From positions 55,236,404 through 55,300,403 of the forward strand of contig OU342633.1 in assembly GCA_910589415.1 (NCBI GenBank): a stretch of DNA of 64,000 nt, given 5' to 3'. Within the stretch, counting starts at the first letter, position 1. Each line of letters opens with the position of its first letter. This document shows, piece after piece, positions 41,003 through 52,600 of the stretch. The DNA comes from Malachius bipustulatus. Its lineage: Eukaryota > Arthropoda > Insecta > Coleoptera > Melyridae. The notes beneath the pieces were generated by a model. That model did no database searches. It was given only the letters and a program-made list of their open reading frames with translations, and had not been told where the DNA came from. Position numbers and translations under genes: made by a program.

Positions 41003-42596
41003 TAGGGAACCTGCATTACCGTTTTGTTTTACTAGGGTAGCGCCATAGAGAAAGATAATATAATAGAATATAATATAATATAAATAATATAATAAATATA
41101 ATATAATATATTATATAATATAATATAATATAATAATATAATATAATATAATATAATATAATTTATAGTATGTTGTCTCTGGGTAGCGCATTCACTTTTT
41201 GACGTTTACTAAACACGGTTATGTTTGAACAGCTGGATGTCATATTTTTGGCACATTTGGTCACAGGCGTAGGTATCAAGTGGAAAAAAGCGAAGTTTGA
41301 AAAATGAAACAAAATAATAACACGAATAGAATTCAAGGAATCCTCTTTGCAGTGGGTATTAAAAACATATAAGCTGCTTTCTTTCGCTCAGCCACTTTGA
41401 ATCATGGATCCTGAAAGTTGAATCCGGATCACTGAATCGCGGATTCAATAGGACCGTTTCTTATCGCGACGAAAGAACAGCAAAGAGAAGTGTAAAGTTG
41501 ATTCGAATTATTATTATTGTAAGATAAATGGAAAAAAAATTGATAAAGTCGAATTATTAAAACGAAATAATAATTAACAATAATAATAATAATAATTTTT
41601 AATTTTTTTATTTATAATATTTAAAAATGGCACGAAATGGATGTGGTAGGTATACCCGTATACCCAATAAATAACCCATCATAATATTCTAAATGTAAGA
41701 CTATTCCATTACTTTCGAAAATGTACATGAACAAAATAAGAATAAAGAAACATAAAAGTATGAAAACGTAAACATATTCTTAGGAATCTTAGGTTACGTT
41801 TTTCTGATCCGGATCAATCCGTTCCAATCCTAAAAATTCTACGATTCGGAGGGGTGAGGGGATTACGGATCGCGATCCAAATCTGGTAAAGAGTGGGGAT
41901 GAATCCGTTTACGAAAGAACACGCCTGTTTGAATCCAAACGCGTTATAACGCGTTCGGATCACGAATTTACGGTCGAAAGAAAGCAGCTAATATTACGGG
42001 TTTATAGGATCACGAAGCAATCGCGAAGGATCACGAAAGAAATATTTTTATCTCGACATCTAACGTCGTTAGTTTCTGATAAAACGCGTTTTGGTAGACA
42101 CACGAACGGCAGCGTGATCTTAGTACACATAACCGATCCTTAAAAATAAGATTAATCAAGATGTAATAAAACCTACCTGACCAACTTTCAGGAATACGGA
42201 AATTCTGAACCCCGTCGAATATTTTCGGCAATCATAACTGTTTGCTAGGGCTGGATGCATTTTTTGTTCAGAAGATCCTAGTAACAGGTAAGTATTGATA
42301 GAGAACTATAATGAGTTTAAAATATTAAGAAAGTCACCTTTAGGCAACGCCAACAAGTGGAAAGCCCACTTTTTATTGTTGAAACATCTTCTAATGCATC
42401 AAAAGTTTACCATTTTTATAAAATACGCAGACTTAATAACAAATAATTATGTGAATTTTTAGACAGTTGTACGTTCATGAAAAATCTGACGTTTATGAAG
42501 TCAAATTTGACATTCCCAACTTTTTTCCCAACTTTTTGTGAGAATGATAATGCGCTACCCTAGTAAAGCGGTAACGGTAATACAGCAGGTTTCCTA
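41003..42596. mobile_element. Long hAT-like element, TAGGG family (1.6 kb)
   Basis: The same ends and subterminal sequence as the 421-bp MITE at 35870: TAGGGAACCTGCATTACCG on the left and GCGCTACCCTAGTAAAGCGG near the right. Flanks GCCAGATT (40995-41002) and GCCAGTTT (42597-42604) agree at 7 of 8. It adds about 1 kb of internal DNA (41400-42430) that the short MITE lacks, part of which also occurs at 2820-2976. No intact transposase; the internal frames show no hAT motif. Confidence 0.8.
41056..41167. repeat. TATAA pentanucleotide microsatellite
   Basis: About 110 bp of imperfect (TATAA)n between the left TIR and the rest of the 41003 element. It interrupts the TIR-adjacent sequence GGGTAGCGC, which is repeated on both sides of it (41036 and 41182). 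Confidence 0.9.
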
Positions 42597-42978
42597 GCCA
42601 GTTTATCCATTTACAATAATCCCTCTCTTAGTTCATGCTCCTTGGGACGACCCTGCAAAACAGCTGATGCTGACGGGAATCAGTTGATGGCAAATGTCAT
42701 TTTTTAAATTTTTAATGTCAATTTTTGAATCAGGAATCACGATTTACTATTTTGGTCACTACCGCGCAATGACGTCATGCGGTTGAATTTTGACTCAAAG
42801 CATAAAATGCGAGGAAGTTGTTTATAAATAGGTAAATGTTAAATTTTATTGCTTCCTTCCTTCGTCGCTTGTGTTTTTCTTTGTGCCAGATCTATATATT
42901 ATGTTATATGTCATGTAGATTGTTGTAAATATTACGGTTTCATTAAAGTGTTATTATAAATAGGTAGTACACCCTATA

Positions 42979-43566
42979 CAGGGTGTTGATTTTCAAAGCG
43001 GGCCATAGGGGATTAGCATTGCGAAAGTGGTTTTTGAGGATTCCTGCTCGCCGTTTAAACTGACAGAAATGGTTTTGGTATCAAAATGAAGCTAAAATTA
43101 TTGCGCATAACGCTTGACATCAGAAATTAATTTAATTTCACGTTGTTTTCTAAAATTCTTCAGTAAAAATTCAAGTAATTGTTAATGTTTAATCACAAAA
43201 TAGCATGCCTTGCCTAAACAATAATGACGTTTCTACCTTTTGACAATCCAATAATAAAACATTGGTCTAATAAAAAAATTCACGGCAAATAAATCGCGAA
43301 CCCTCCTGTAACTGACTACACTGTACCAATAATAAAACTTTATAAGTCATCAGTAGGTAATTAATAAAGTCTGGTTCTATTTAAAAATGGGTTATACAAA
43401 CCAAGAAAGAGTCTTTATGGAAGGTGAAAACCTACTACAGTGTAGCCAGTTACAGGAGGGTTCGCGATTTATTTGCCGGGAATTTTAAACTAAGCAACAT
43501 TAATTTACATTTTACAATGCTATAATGCTCTATTCCCTATGGCTCGCTTTGAAAATCAACACCCTG
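42979..43566. mobile_element. TA-flanked MITE (588 bp) with an inner inverted repeat
   Basis: Ends CAGGGTGTTGATTTTCAAAG are inverted with TA at 42977-42978 and 43567-43568. Inside, a second inverted pair (GGCAAATAAATCGCGAACCC at about 43284 and its complement ending near 43478) carries CCTCCTGTAACTG arms. A diverged relative at 56497-56866 shares the outer sequence but not these inner arms. Confidence 0.85.
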
Positions 43567-43568
43567 TA

Positions 43569-44239
43569 TAAAAAGAAATAGGTATTATACGTAGGGATCT
43601 CGGAACGATAGGAGATAGGTATGGATCAGATAAATTAGAGAAAAGTTGCACAATTTTATGTTTCTTAAGAATCTGAAAGAAAATTTATGGAAACTTCAGA
43701 CACTGCTGAAATATCTTGAAAAAATTGAAAATCGAGATTTTTATTTTATGAAAAAATTACATTGTTTTTTCATCATGTCATTCGGTATTACAAAAATCAA
43801 GGAAATCAAAAATCTACCTAAATCTACCTATACATATAAAACAATAAAAAAAATCTTCAAAATTGTATTCTTCTTTTTCGAAAAAAATAACCTTTCTTTA
43901 ACCTAAAACCACCAATGTGACATCATACAACGTCATTCGATGAACAAACTTTAATTTTTTTTTCGAAAAAAGAACAAGAAAACTTTAGAGAAATGTTGTT
44001 ATTGTTAATGTGATAGCTTTTTGGTTTTCCTTATTTATTTAATACCGAACGACATGAAAAACAATATGGCGGCTATAAGAAAAACAAAATTTGACTATGT
44101 GAAAACTCTGGGATTTAGTGACCGGGAAAAATTTTTGAAACGTCAAATTGATATACCTAGCTGTTGAGGACTTATGAAAGTCTACAAAAAGTTATAATAC
44201 GTTAGGTTAGAACTATTTAAAGGGCGACTACAGCTGTTC
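43569..44239. other. AT-rich DNA left of the Gypsy element
   Basis: The open frame 43646-43906 is lysine/phenylalanine-rich low-complexity sequence and is probably chance. No repeats were recognised. Confidence 0.4.
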
Positions 44240-44244
44240 TGTTC

Positions 44245-44410
44245 TGTTATAACTATATTATTTAAGTAGTTACACTCTTATTATTAATTATTTAAGGAGC
44301 TGTTAATAAAACGTACATGCCAGTTTCCATACTTATTTATTATTGGTTACAGTACAGTTCCAATCTGGTGGTTCAACCCGGACATGTATAACGGGTTGTC
44401 TACCATCACA
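44245..44410 (-). repeat. Gypsy 3' LTR (166 bp)
   Basis: Same sequence as 48804-48969. The polypurine tract is on its inner side. Confidence 0.93.
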
Positions 44411-44497
44411 TCTCCCTTTTTATAATATGTAACTAAAATTATGATGCTTACTTACTTAATCTTAACTTCTTAACTATAGAACTAAATTTTAAATGCT

Positions 44498-45157
44498 TTA
44501 CAAATTCAATCTGTTAGGTTTCACAATATGTCTCCCATAACGAGAGTAGATATGATTATTCTCACTTTCTTCTGTATCTGTACTCTCGCCTGAATAATAT
44601 TGCTCTGAAGCTCCATTGCTAGTTTCAGATTCAGATTCACTTACATGAACACTATTTTCTTCTATAATACTGTCTCTGTCTTCTTGACTAATATTATTTC
44701 GCTTCAAACTTTCAATTAATTCATCATCAAATAAATCATAATCATTATCGGATTCCGAGGCATCTCTCATTATCTCGACTTCAGTTGGTTTCAAATATTT
44801 CCGATTTCTAATGAGATATGCTCCATCCTCCTTCTTAATTTTATAAGTTCTATTTCTAAGCTTTTCTATAACTACTCCATATTTCCACATACTTTTTGGT
44901 TTCATTTGGTATTTTACATTTTCTCCTATTTTTAAATCTCTAAGTTCTCTTGTTGCTTTTTTATTATAATTATCTACATATTTTCTTTGATTTTCTTCTA
45001 TTCTGTTATCGACCTCTTTAAAATTAACAATATTTGGTTTTAACTTATTTTCATTAACAGGTAAGTTATCTCTAACATATCTCGACATTAATAATTGAGT
45101 TGGTGTATAATTATTAACAATAGGTGTATTTCTGAAATTTAAAAGAGCCAAATCCAA
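44498..45157 (-). CDS. Gypsy integrase C-terminal part (separate frame)
   Basis: Starting at MDLALLNFRNTP, this frame carries the end of the integrase core (helices after the catalytic Glu), a basic stretch and a small C-terminal domain (YGVVIEKLRNRTYKI), then an acidic tail with many Ser and Glu (SESDNDYDLFDDE). It lies 26 bp after the end of the main frame and is out of phase by one base. It is part of the same polyprotein in family members; here the break would stop integrase production unless the poly(A) run slips during transcription or translation. Confidence 0.88.
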   Translation of the reverse strand: MDLALLNFRNTPIVNNYTPTQLLMSRYVRDNLPVNENKLKPNIVNFKEVDNRIEENQRKYVDNYNKKATRELRDLKIGENVKYQMKPKSMWKYGVVIEKLRNRTYKIKKEDGAYLIRNRKYLKPTEVEIMRDASESDNDYDLFDDELIESLKRNNISQEDRDSIIEENSVHVSESESETSNGASEQYYSGESTDTEESENNHIYSRYGRHIVKPNRLNL

Positions 45158-45182
45158 ATCCTGATCTGTTTCCTCACACTTT

Positions 45183-48100
45183 TTAATTATTTTTTTTAAT
45201 TGTTTGAATGGTTCTCTCTGCTAATCCATTAGCTTGTTGATAATGCGGTGATACTACCACATGTGTGAAAACCCAATCTTTAGCAAAATTTTCAAATTCT
45301 CTACTAGTAAATTGAGTACCTCCATCGGAAACCACAACCACCGGTATGCCGTGACAACTAAAGATTGATTTCAAGTTTTTTATAATGTTTTGTGATGTCA
45401 TATCTTTCCCTAAATTTTTAACTTCTACATATTTCGAAAAATAATCAATTAATAACAAAAAATTCTGTCCATTATAATAAAATATATCCATTCCTAATTT
45501 AACCCATGGTTGTCTTGGTATTTCATGAGGGATTAATTTTTCTGATGGATTTGATTTTTCGTATGTTTGACAGGTCCTACATTTATGAATCATATTTTCA
45601 ATTTGTTGATTCATTTCTGGCCAATAAAGTGTTAAATTAGCTTTTTGTTTACATTTATTTATTCCCATATGACCCACGTGAATCTTTTCCAGAATTAATT
45701 TTTGCATACATTTTGGAATAATTAATTTATCTCCGTTAAACAATAAACCCTGATTTTCTGTTAAATAAGCTTTGTGCTTGTAATATTTTCTTATTTCTAC
45801 AGGTATTTTATTTATATTATTTGGCCAACCTCCTCTAATATAGTCATAAATTAATTTTAAACTGTTATCATTTTTAGTTTTTTCTTTTATTTCATTTAGT
45901 CGGGAATCAGTAATTATTAAATTATCACTTATTAAACAAATTTGATCTAGTTCTAAGTTATCTTCATATAATTTCTTACTATTAGCTCTAGATAAAGTAT
46001 CTGCTACTACTAATTCCTTCCCTGGTTTATGTATTGCCTCAAAATCGTATTTCTGTAATGTTAATAACATTCTTTGCAATCTTGCTGGGCATTCATTTAT
46101 TTGCTTTTGTAATATGGGTACTAATGGTTTATGGTCAGTCTCTACCACAAATTTCCTTCCATATACATATTGGTGAAATTTTTCTATTCCAAATTTGATT
46201 GCCAATAATTCTTTTTCAATTTGGGCATACCCTATCTGCGTTTTTGTCATTGAGCGAGAAGCAAATGCACATGGTTTTTTATTTTGGAGTAATACAGCCC
46301 CTAACCCTGCTTGAGATGCATCTACTGACACAACCACATTATTTTCTTTGGGATCAAAATAATGCAGGATTTTATTTTCTATTATTTCTTTCTTAATTTC
46401 TTTAAAAGCTTTTTCCTGACTCTCTTCCCATCGGAATATACTATTTTTTTTTATTAGATCGCGAAGTGGTTGAGTTTTTTCTGAAAGATTTTCAATAAAA
46501 CGTCCTACATAAGTAACAAGTCCTAAAAATCTTTGTAATTCTTTTTTATTAGTTGGTGTTGGTATTTCTTCTATCGCTTCAATTTTACTTCTATCCATTC
46601 TCATACCTTGTTTTGAAAATTTATGCCCCAAGTATGTAATTTCTGTTAGTGCAAACTTGCATTTATTTAGATTAAATTTCACATTATTTCTTTTCGCTGT
46701 TTCTAGAACTTTTCTTAATCTGATATTATGTTCTTTTTCTGTCGCACCCCAAATTAGAATGTCATCTATATAGACTTCTACACCAGCAAAATTGAATATT
46801 TCTTTAAAGCGTTTATGAAAAACTTCTGGTGCAGATTTTATTCCATATGGCATTCTGAGAAATTTAAAATTACCAAAAGGAGTACCGAATGTACACAATC
46901 GACTACTTTCTTCGTCCAAAGGTACATTCCAGAAACCGCTGTTTGCATCTAAAATGGTGAAATACCTAGCTCCGTTTAATTTTGATGATATTTCATCAAT
47001 TGTTGGGAATTTATAATATTCTCGTTTAATTATTTTATTTAAGTCTCGTGGATCTAAACATATTCGTAAATTACCATCTTTTTTCTTAACTAAGACCAAT
47101 GGGTGGATCCAGTCTGTACTACCTTTTACTTTAGCTATAATATCTTGTTTTACCAACTTATCTAAAGTATTTTTGAATTGATTTTCTATTGCAAAAGGAA
47201 TTTTTCTTATCGGATAAGCCTTTGGTTTGGCACCTTCTTCAACTTCAATATGGTATTTTTCACTTAATTTACCTATACCTTGAAAAGTTTCTTTGAATTC
47301 ATTTATCATGTCTCCATGATTTAAAGAGCATGACTCAATTTCATCAATTTTTTGAATAATTTTTAATTTCTGACACGTCTCTAAACCTAATATTGATCTA
47401 TAGTTGTTTTGAACAACATAAAAATTCAAACAATACTCATCCCGTCTTTTATAAATAGCTTTTAGAGTACACATACCTATCACTTGTATTTTATTTCCTG
47501 TATATGAAATTAACTGTTTAGTAGCGGGTCTCAATTTGACTGATCTGTCATTATTTCTAATCTGTTTGAATTGCTCATTATTAATTATATTCACATTAGC
47601 TCCAGTATCAATTTTAAAACTAAAGTTACAATTCTTAATTTCTAAATTAACATTCCAATCAGAGCCTACAATACTACTTACAGTATGTACAGCGTCAATA
47701 ATTACATTATCCATGTTCTGCGGTATCTCTTCATCTTCGATAGCTCTTACTCGATTATTATTTCTGTAGCACTTCTCTGGCAGGTGATTTAATTTATTAC
47801 ATTTCACGCATGTCTTACCATAGGCTGGACATTTATTTATTTCGTGATTTCTCCCACATCGTCGGCAATTATTTATTAATTTGTTAGCAGTTTGGAAATT
47901 ATTATTTCTAGATTGCCCTGGTCGCCGTTGATTTCTGGAATCAGCTGTTTCACTTTTCTTAAGCCCTTGATTATGTCGGTAGCCACTACTGTACCCAGTT
48001 TGCCAATTTGAATTTCTAGATTCACTCTTCCTTGCGACATCTCGAACTACTTGGATGCTGTTCTCCTTTTCCTTGTTCATTTCCTTATTCTGACTTTTCG

Positions 48101-48605
48101 TGTGCTCACTGATTACACAGAGTTGGATCGCTTTATCTAGGTCAACATCTGCATTTTGGAGTAATTTTTCCCTGAGTTTCTCGCTTTTGATTCCGATCGT
48201 CAACATCGTTTTTGTTAACCCATTTTCTAAATCATTTAGTTCACATCTTTTAGCGGCATTCTTTAATCTTGTTACGAATTGTTCGATTGTTTCATTTTCG
48301 ACTTGCCGTAGTGTGAAAAATTTGTACCTTTCGTAGTCCGTACACTTTTTTGGAACAAAGTGATCAGTTAATTTCTTTATTAAAATCTCAATTTTATTTT
48401 CTTCTCCCTCGGCGAACTCTAGTGAGTTATAAACTTTCAGTCCTTCGTCTCCAATGAAGTATTTTAACTGAGCACATTGGATGATTTCTGATTTTTTATC
48501 TACCTCTGTTGCGATTAGGTAATTACGAAATTTATTGACCCAATCTTTCCAATTTTCAGATTGGTTGCCATTTATTTGTAGACACGGTAAAGCTTTCGTA
48601 TCCAT
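45183..48605 (-). CDS. Gypsy Gag-Pol polyprotein, frame cut in integrase
   Basis: One frame of 1140 residues from the ATG at 48605. Gag (about 1-230) is followed by two zinc knuckles (CX2CX3HX4C near 245 and CX2CX4HX4C near 268). An aspartic protease DTGAN motif is near 331, RT with YIDD near 611, RNase H (VDASQAG) near 762 with TDHKPL near 840. The HHCC zinc finger of integrase is at about 975-1010, then the core with first Asp near 1038 (GMDIFYYNG), second Asp near 1094 (SDGGTQF) and Glu near 1130 (GLAERT). The frame ends at 45183 in an A-rich run on the coding strand; a one-base length change in that run separates it from the integrase C-terminal frame. Gag and Pol are in a single frame, without a frameshift between them. 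Confidence 0.93.
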   Translation of the reverse strand: MDTKALPCLQINGNQSENWKDWVNKFRNYLIATEVDKKSEIIQCAQLKYFIGDEGLKVYNSLEFAEGEENKIEILIKKLTDHFVPKKCTDYERYKFFTLRQVENETIEQFVTRLKNAAKRCELNDLENGLTKTMLTIGIKSEKLREKLLQNADVDLDKAIQLCVISEHTKSQNKEMNKEKENSIQVVRDVARKSESRNSNWQTGYSSGYRHNQGLKKSETADSRNQRRPGQSRNNNFQTANKLINNCRRCGRNHEINKCPAYGKTCVKCNKLNHLPEKCYRNNNRVRAIEDEEIPQNMDNVIIDAVHTVSSIVGSDWNVNLEIKNCNFSFKIDTGANVNIINNEQFKQIRNNDRSVKLRPATKQLISYTGNKIQVIGMCTLKAIYKRRDEYCLNFYVVQNNYRSILGLETCQKLKIIQKIDEIESCSLNHGDMINEFKETFQGIGKLSEKYHIEVEEGAKPKAYPIRKIPFAIENQFKNTLDKLVKQDIIAKVKGSTDWIHPLVLVKKKDGNLRICLDPRDLNKIIKREYYKFPTIDEISSKLNGARYFTILDANSGFWNVPLDEESSRLCTFGTPFGNFKFLRMPYGIKSAPEVFHKRFKEIFNFAGVEVYIDDILIWGATEKEHNIRLRKVLETAKRNNVKFNLNKCKFALTEITYLGHKFSKQGMRMDRSKIEAIEEIPTPTNKKELQRFLGLVTYVGRFIENLSEKTQPLRDLIKKNSIFRWEESQEKAFKEIKKEIIENKILHYFDPKENNVVVSVDASQAGLGAVLLQNKKPCAFASRSMTKTQIGYAQIEKELLAIKFGIEKFHQYVYGRKFVVETDHKPLVPILQKQINECPARLQRMLLTLQKYDFEAIHKPGKELVVADTLSRANSKKLYEDNLELDQICLISDNLIITDSRLNEIKEKTKNDNSLKLIYDYIRGGWPNNINKIPVEIRKYYKHKAYLTENQGLLFNGDKLIIPKCMQKLILEKIHVGHMGINKCKQKANLTLYWPEMNQQIENMIHKCRTCQTYEKSNPSEKLIPHEIPRQPWVKLGMDIFYYNGQNFLLLIDYFSKYVEVKNLGKDMTSQNIIKNLKSIFSCHGIPVVVVSDGGTQFTSREFENFAKDWVFTHVVVSPHYQQANGLAERTIQTIKKNN

Positions 48606-48791
48606 TTTTCACTTATTAATTAATTTATTTAATTTATTAATTTAAATGCAGTAAACAGACGACGCCATGATTTGCACTCGCCAATACCAATATGGCGTAT
48701 TTTCAATTTCACAATTTTATTTTAAACCCGGCTTGAATTTATTATTAGCCACATTTATTACACACAGTTTACTTTATTTATTAAACCGTTA

Positions 48792-48803
48792 CCGACTGCG
48801 CCA
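48792..48803 (-). promoter_or_regulatory. Primer-binding site, serine-tRNA type
   Basis: On the minus strand TGGCGCAGTCGG starts at the base next to the 5' LTR. It pairs with the CGACTGCG-CCA end typical of eukaryotic serine tRNAs, which would prime minus-strand DNA synthesis. Confidence 0.8.
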
Positions 48804-48969
48804 TGTTATAACTATATTATTTAAGTAGTTACACTCTTATTATTAATTATTTAAGGAGCTGTTAATAAAACGTACATGCCAGTTTCCATACTTATTTATT
48901 ATTGGTTACAGTACAGTTCCAATCTGGTGGTTCAACCCGGACATGTATAACGGGTTGTCTACCATCACA
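48804..48969 (-). repeat. Gypsy 5' LTR (166 bp)
   Basis: Short LTR with TG...CA ends, followed outside by TGTTC. Confidence 0.93.
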
Positions 48970-48984
48970 TGTTCTAACTCCGGA

Positions 48985-49275
48985 CCTAATACCCGAACGC
49001 AGCTAATACAAAATACAACCAATGTCAAATTGAAATTAGTAATAAACTCAGCACCACACGTACTCAGCAGATGTCGTTACTGTTCCAGGTTAGTTTCTTT
49101 ACTCTAACAAAGTTCATTATACAAGTAGTCATGTTTTCGTTTATTGTTCTATGATTTGTAGATCATTGATTGGAGTAGTTCACATACACACCTACCAATT
49201 GTTTATATTTTATCTGGCAGACATGCTTCATTTTATTCAAGGCAATAGTTGATGAAAAATTTTGTGGATCACACG
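48985..49275. repeat. Second copy of the GTGATCCAC repeat (inverted)
   Basis: Read on the minus strand it matches 2978-3220 over about 240 bp with small gaps (shared TATTGCCTTGAATAAAATGA, ATGATCTACAAATCATAGAA and TAGAGTAAAGAAACTAACCT). The Gypsy element sits directly beside it and may have inserted into the same repeat. Confidence 0.75.
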
Positions 49276-49623
49276 ATACTGTGTGTCAACTACATCGTCT
49301 TCTTTTTATTTTTTGATTGAAGAATGAAGCGATCAAGAAGATCATCATGCATCATATGCATATTATGTCATATGTCTTCAATTGAAGTTTGAAGTCTCGC
49401 AGTAGTCACAGTTCATTCTTATTATTATTGACGAAGAAATATAAAAAAGAAGAATCGGATTTGCAAATTGCAAACAAATGATTATTGTGGTGGAAGAGAA
49501 GATAAACTTACTAATTTTTCCAGTTTCCGACAGATTTCTAATATTTTTGTTGTTGGAATTTGAAATTGATTCTAAATAATTGGTTGAAATAGAAAATAAT
49601 CAAATGTTACTTTTCCTCTGACA
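49276..49623. other. Exportin-7 5' flank
   Basis: AT-rich DNA just above the start codon of exportin-7. It probably contains the 5' UTR and promoter; no clear core-promoter motif was seen. Confidence 0.4.
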
Positions 49624-52600
49624 ATGGCTGATGATTTGGTAGGCATAAACACGATTAAAACGCTATTAATTTGTATTTTTAATAATTGATTGCCGTTCGT
49701 TTATTGTGCACAAATTTTTTTTCCTTTAAACCCTTCATTGTTCGTTTATGAGCTAAAGTTCAAGAAATGACGCTGACGCGTCTTATTAATTATGTCTTCA
49801 ATAATAATTATTGAATAGTGATTAAATTTTCGCTAGTAAGAGTGTGAGTAGGGTTAGCGCATTTCTAGTGTGGGACATTTTTGCAGGACATTCGACGTTT
49901 GGAATTACTGTGCAAAGAGTTATACGAGTGTCAAGACAGCGGTCTTCGAGCCGAGGCAGAGAAGGCTTTGGTGGTTTTCCAAGACGGGCCCGATGCGCTC
50001 ACCAAGTGCCAAGTTCTGTTGGACCGAGGAGACTCCTGCTATGCCCAGTTGTTGGCGACAACGACCCTTACCAAACTTGTGTCAAAAAATGCTCAAGGGC
50101 TGAGTTTGCAACAGAGAGTCGATATCAGAAACTATGTCCTCAGTTATTTGGCCAATAGGCCGAAATTGCCAAACTTTGTCGTTCAAGCTTTGGTGTCGCT
50201 GTTTGCGCGAATCACCAAGCTGGGCTGGTTTGACACCCACAAAGACGAATTCGTGTTTAGAAATGTTGTGAATGATGTTGGCAAATTCCTACAAGTAAGT
50301 ATCGGTGATTGAGTGAGTAAAGCTGCTTTATACTTTAGGTACAATTATTGTTATTTACACATTTATATTAAGCTATACCGTTAAAAGATAGTATAGAGTT
50401 TGATGAACATCTTCATAGAGAATACCTGAAATTGGGAGATGGGTTGTAAGTATTCCTGGGCACGTAATAACTGGGTGCTGATAAAATAAAAATACTTTTT
50501 TTAGATCTGAACTTCTAATTATTATTGGTAGGCATTATTTCGCCTTGCAAGCTTCCTGTATCACGCAATGCAAAATAAAATTCAAGTAGTACCCTCGGTA
50601 GTACCTATTTCTTCAATTATTATTATTTATAGTATTTTCTGAATTATTTATTATTGACTAGAATATTGTGTTTCTGTTTCTTACAGTTGTTGTTTGTTAC
50701 TTCAAACTACAAAGGAAATTTTAAGTTAGGTTACAATATGTAATTTGTGTAACCTTGATTGAGCTCATTTACCGGTTACTTGCTATAATTGTATATTTTC
50801 TGGAGAAAACAAGAAAATGTTCTTAATAACAGGTTTTCTGTACCTAATTAAGCACGACACAGAAATATCCAAAAAGATACAGTTTCATATGATTTACTGT
50901 TATTGGATCCGGTATATCCGGTATCCAGTTCTGGTATCTGTTTTTCCAAAAAGTGGATCTGGTCGCCTCCCTAGTTTTAACTTAACAAATGACCTAAGTT
51001 GTAGTGTAGGTATCAATTTTCTTAAGTTAAGAAGTAATGCAAAGGATACCTAGAAACTTTTTGATTGACACTTCACCATGATTGCAGACCTATGATTGAA
51101 TGTGAATCTGGCTTCTGGTCTTCTGTCTTCTGATGCACAATTACCTATGTTTTTATTTTTCTTTGAAAGGAAAATTTGATTTATTCTGTCCTGAAGTGAC
51201 ACGGTTAATTTTTTTGTCTCATTAGGTAGATCGCTTACGTGTGTAACAAACTCCCCCCAATGATCGTCTAGAAAATGCAGCTAGGACCCTCCTCTCGTTG
51301 TGTGGTTTTCCTTTAGTCACCCTGGTTCTCGGATAGGGTATGCAAGAGTTCTGGAATCAAATGTTAAAAGCACAAAAAAAAAACTATAAGATATGTGTTA
51401 CCAGGCTTTCCTTTTTCCCTTTTAGATTAAAGAATAAAATATCACTATTTCATATATGTTTCAGACTGGATATCAGTTCATTCCTTACAATGAATCTTAA
51501 AATACCTTAATTAATTTTGTTTCTATTTGTTTATTTACCTTTTACCTTTTTAGGAATATACCGTTTTTTATCTTACAATAATTTATTCTCGCATTTTGCG
51601 TTTCATTTTACCTTTTTAGAGATACATATTCAATTTTACCTTATAATTATTTATTCATTTACTTTGGTGATTCAAAGTAGCTTTTCGCCTTGGATTATTT
51701 TTGTTTGTTTTATTTATTTGTCAATGGACCTTTCGGCACTGGCTTTGCAGTAGTATAAAAGACCTGTTTGCATCATTTTGACCGTATTTTACTCTGTTGC
51801 TCTATTTCTATGAGGGCCATAAATTCCTTAATATAATGACGGTGTTTGGCGTGGTTCCTTTCGTTTGAGTTTGGTTTGTATCGAACCTTTCGGGGTTGCC
51901 AGCTTGGGCAGTTTTTACTTGCTTACTTTCCTTTTTCTTAATTTGACTAAGTTATCAATTTGCAGGTAAGCTTTACCAAGAGAAATTACCAGAACCTACA
52001 AGAGACGAAGGCAGCATCCCACTGACCTTCTCCCTCAGGCCACTCTGTTCAAGTGAACATCGGTTTTACGCGACTTACACAATAATAAAAACACTGAAGG
52101 CACTCTCGCAGTCATACACCTGCTGTAAGAAAATACCTTGATCACTTTGGATCGAGTTTACCGTAAAAGGCTATGCTCTGACATTACGGAACCCATTTTT
52201 GTTTGTTTGTGTTGGTTTTAACCCTTCATTTGTTTTCATTAATGTCGACAGGTGTTAGGCTAAATGGCGTAATCAACAATTCGTAAATTTTTCAGGAGAC
52301 AAATAAAACTGAATAAAATATACATTTATGGATTGCTAGTGTTGAAAATCTTGGTGATTATTGTTTTAGGAATTTCTAGTAAGTAGGGTTTAATTTCATG
52401 TACTTTTGGTCGGTTTTAATTGAGAAATTAGAAGAATTTGAATAAAAATGTTGGTTACGACAATTGGCTTAGAAGTTATATTTCAAATTTAGAATTATGA
52501 CTAGTAAAATGTTGGTGGTTAAGCCAGTTGACTTACAGTTTACGCCTAATGGCTCATCTGCGAACAGCAGGTTTTCATTCCGTTCGTTTCTTGAATTCGA

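Larger units (their letters stand above)
44245..48969 (-). mobile_element. Ty3/Gypsy LTR retrotransposon, 4.7 kb
   Basis: Two 166-bp LTRs, 44245-44410 and 48804-48969, begin TGTTATAAC and end CATCACA and look identical. A 5-bp TSD TGTTC lies at 44240-44244 and 48970-48974. The primer site TGGCGCAGTCGG directly inside the 5' LTR (48803 downward) complements the 3' end of serine tRNA. A polypurine tract (AAAAAGGGAGA, 44421-44411) abuts the 3' LTR. The element encodes a Gag-Pol frame plus an integrase C-terminal frame and no envelope. The Gag and Pol layout suggests an errantivirus-unrelated, Mag-like lineage, but that clade call is tentative. Confidence 0.95.

Noticed and set aside
41056..41167. 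CRISPR-like spacing in the AT-rich repeat
   Set aside because: It is a simple TATAA microsatellite with no spacers; a CRISPR array is not expected in an insect genome.
46199..48336. Plus-strand frames within the Gypsy element
   Set aside because: Antisense to the Gag-Pol frame, hydrophobic by complementarity only.
49844..50158. Alternative frames over exportin-7 exon 2
   Set aside because: The frame of the conserved exportin-7 protein explains this exon; the two others are shadows.
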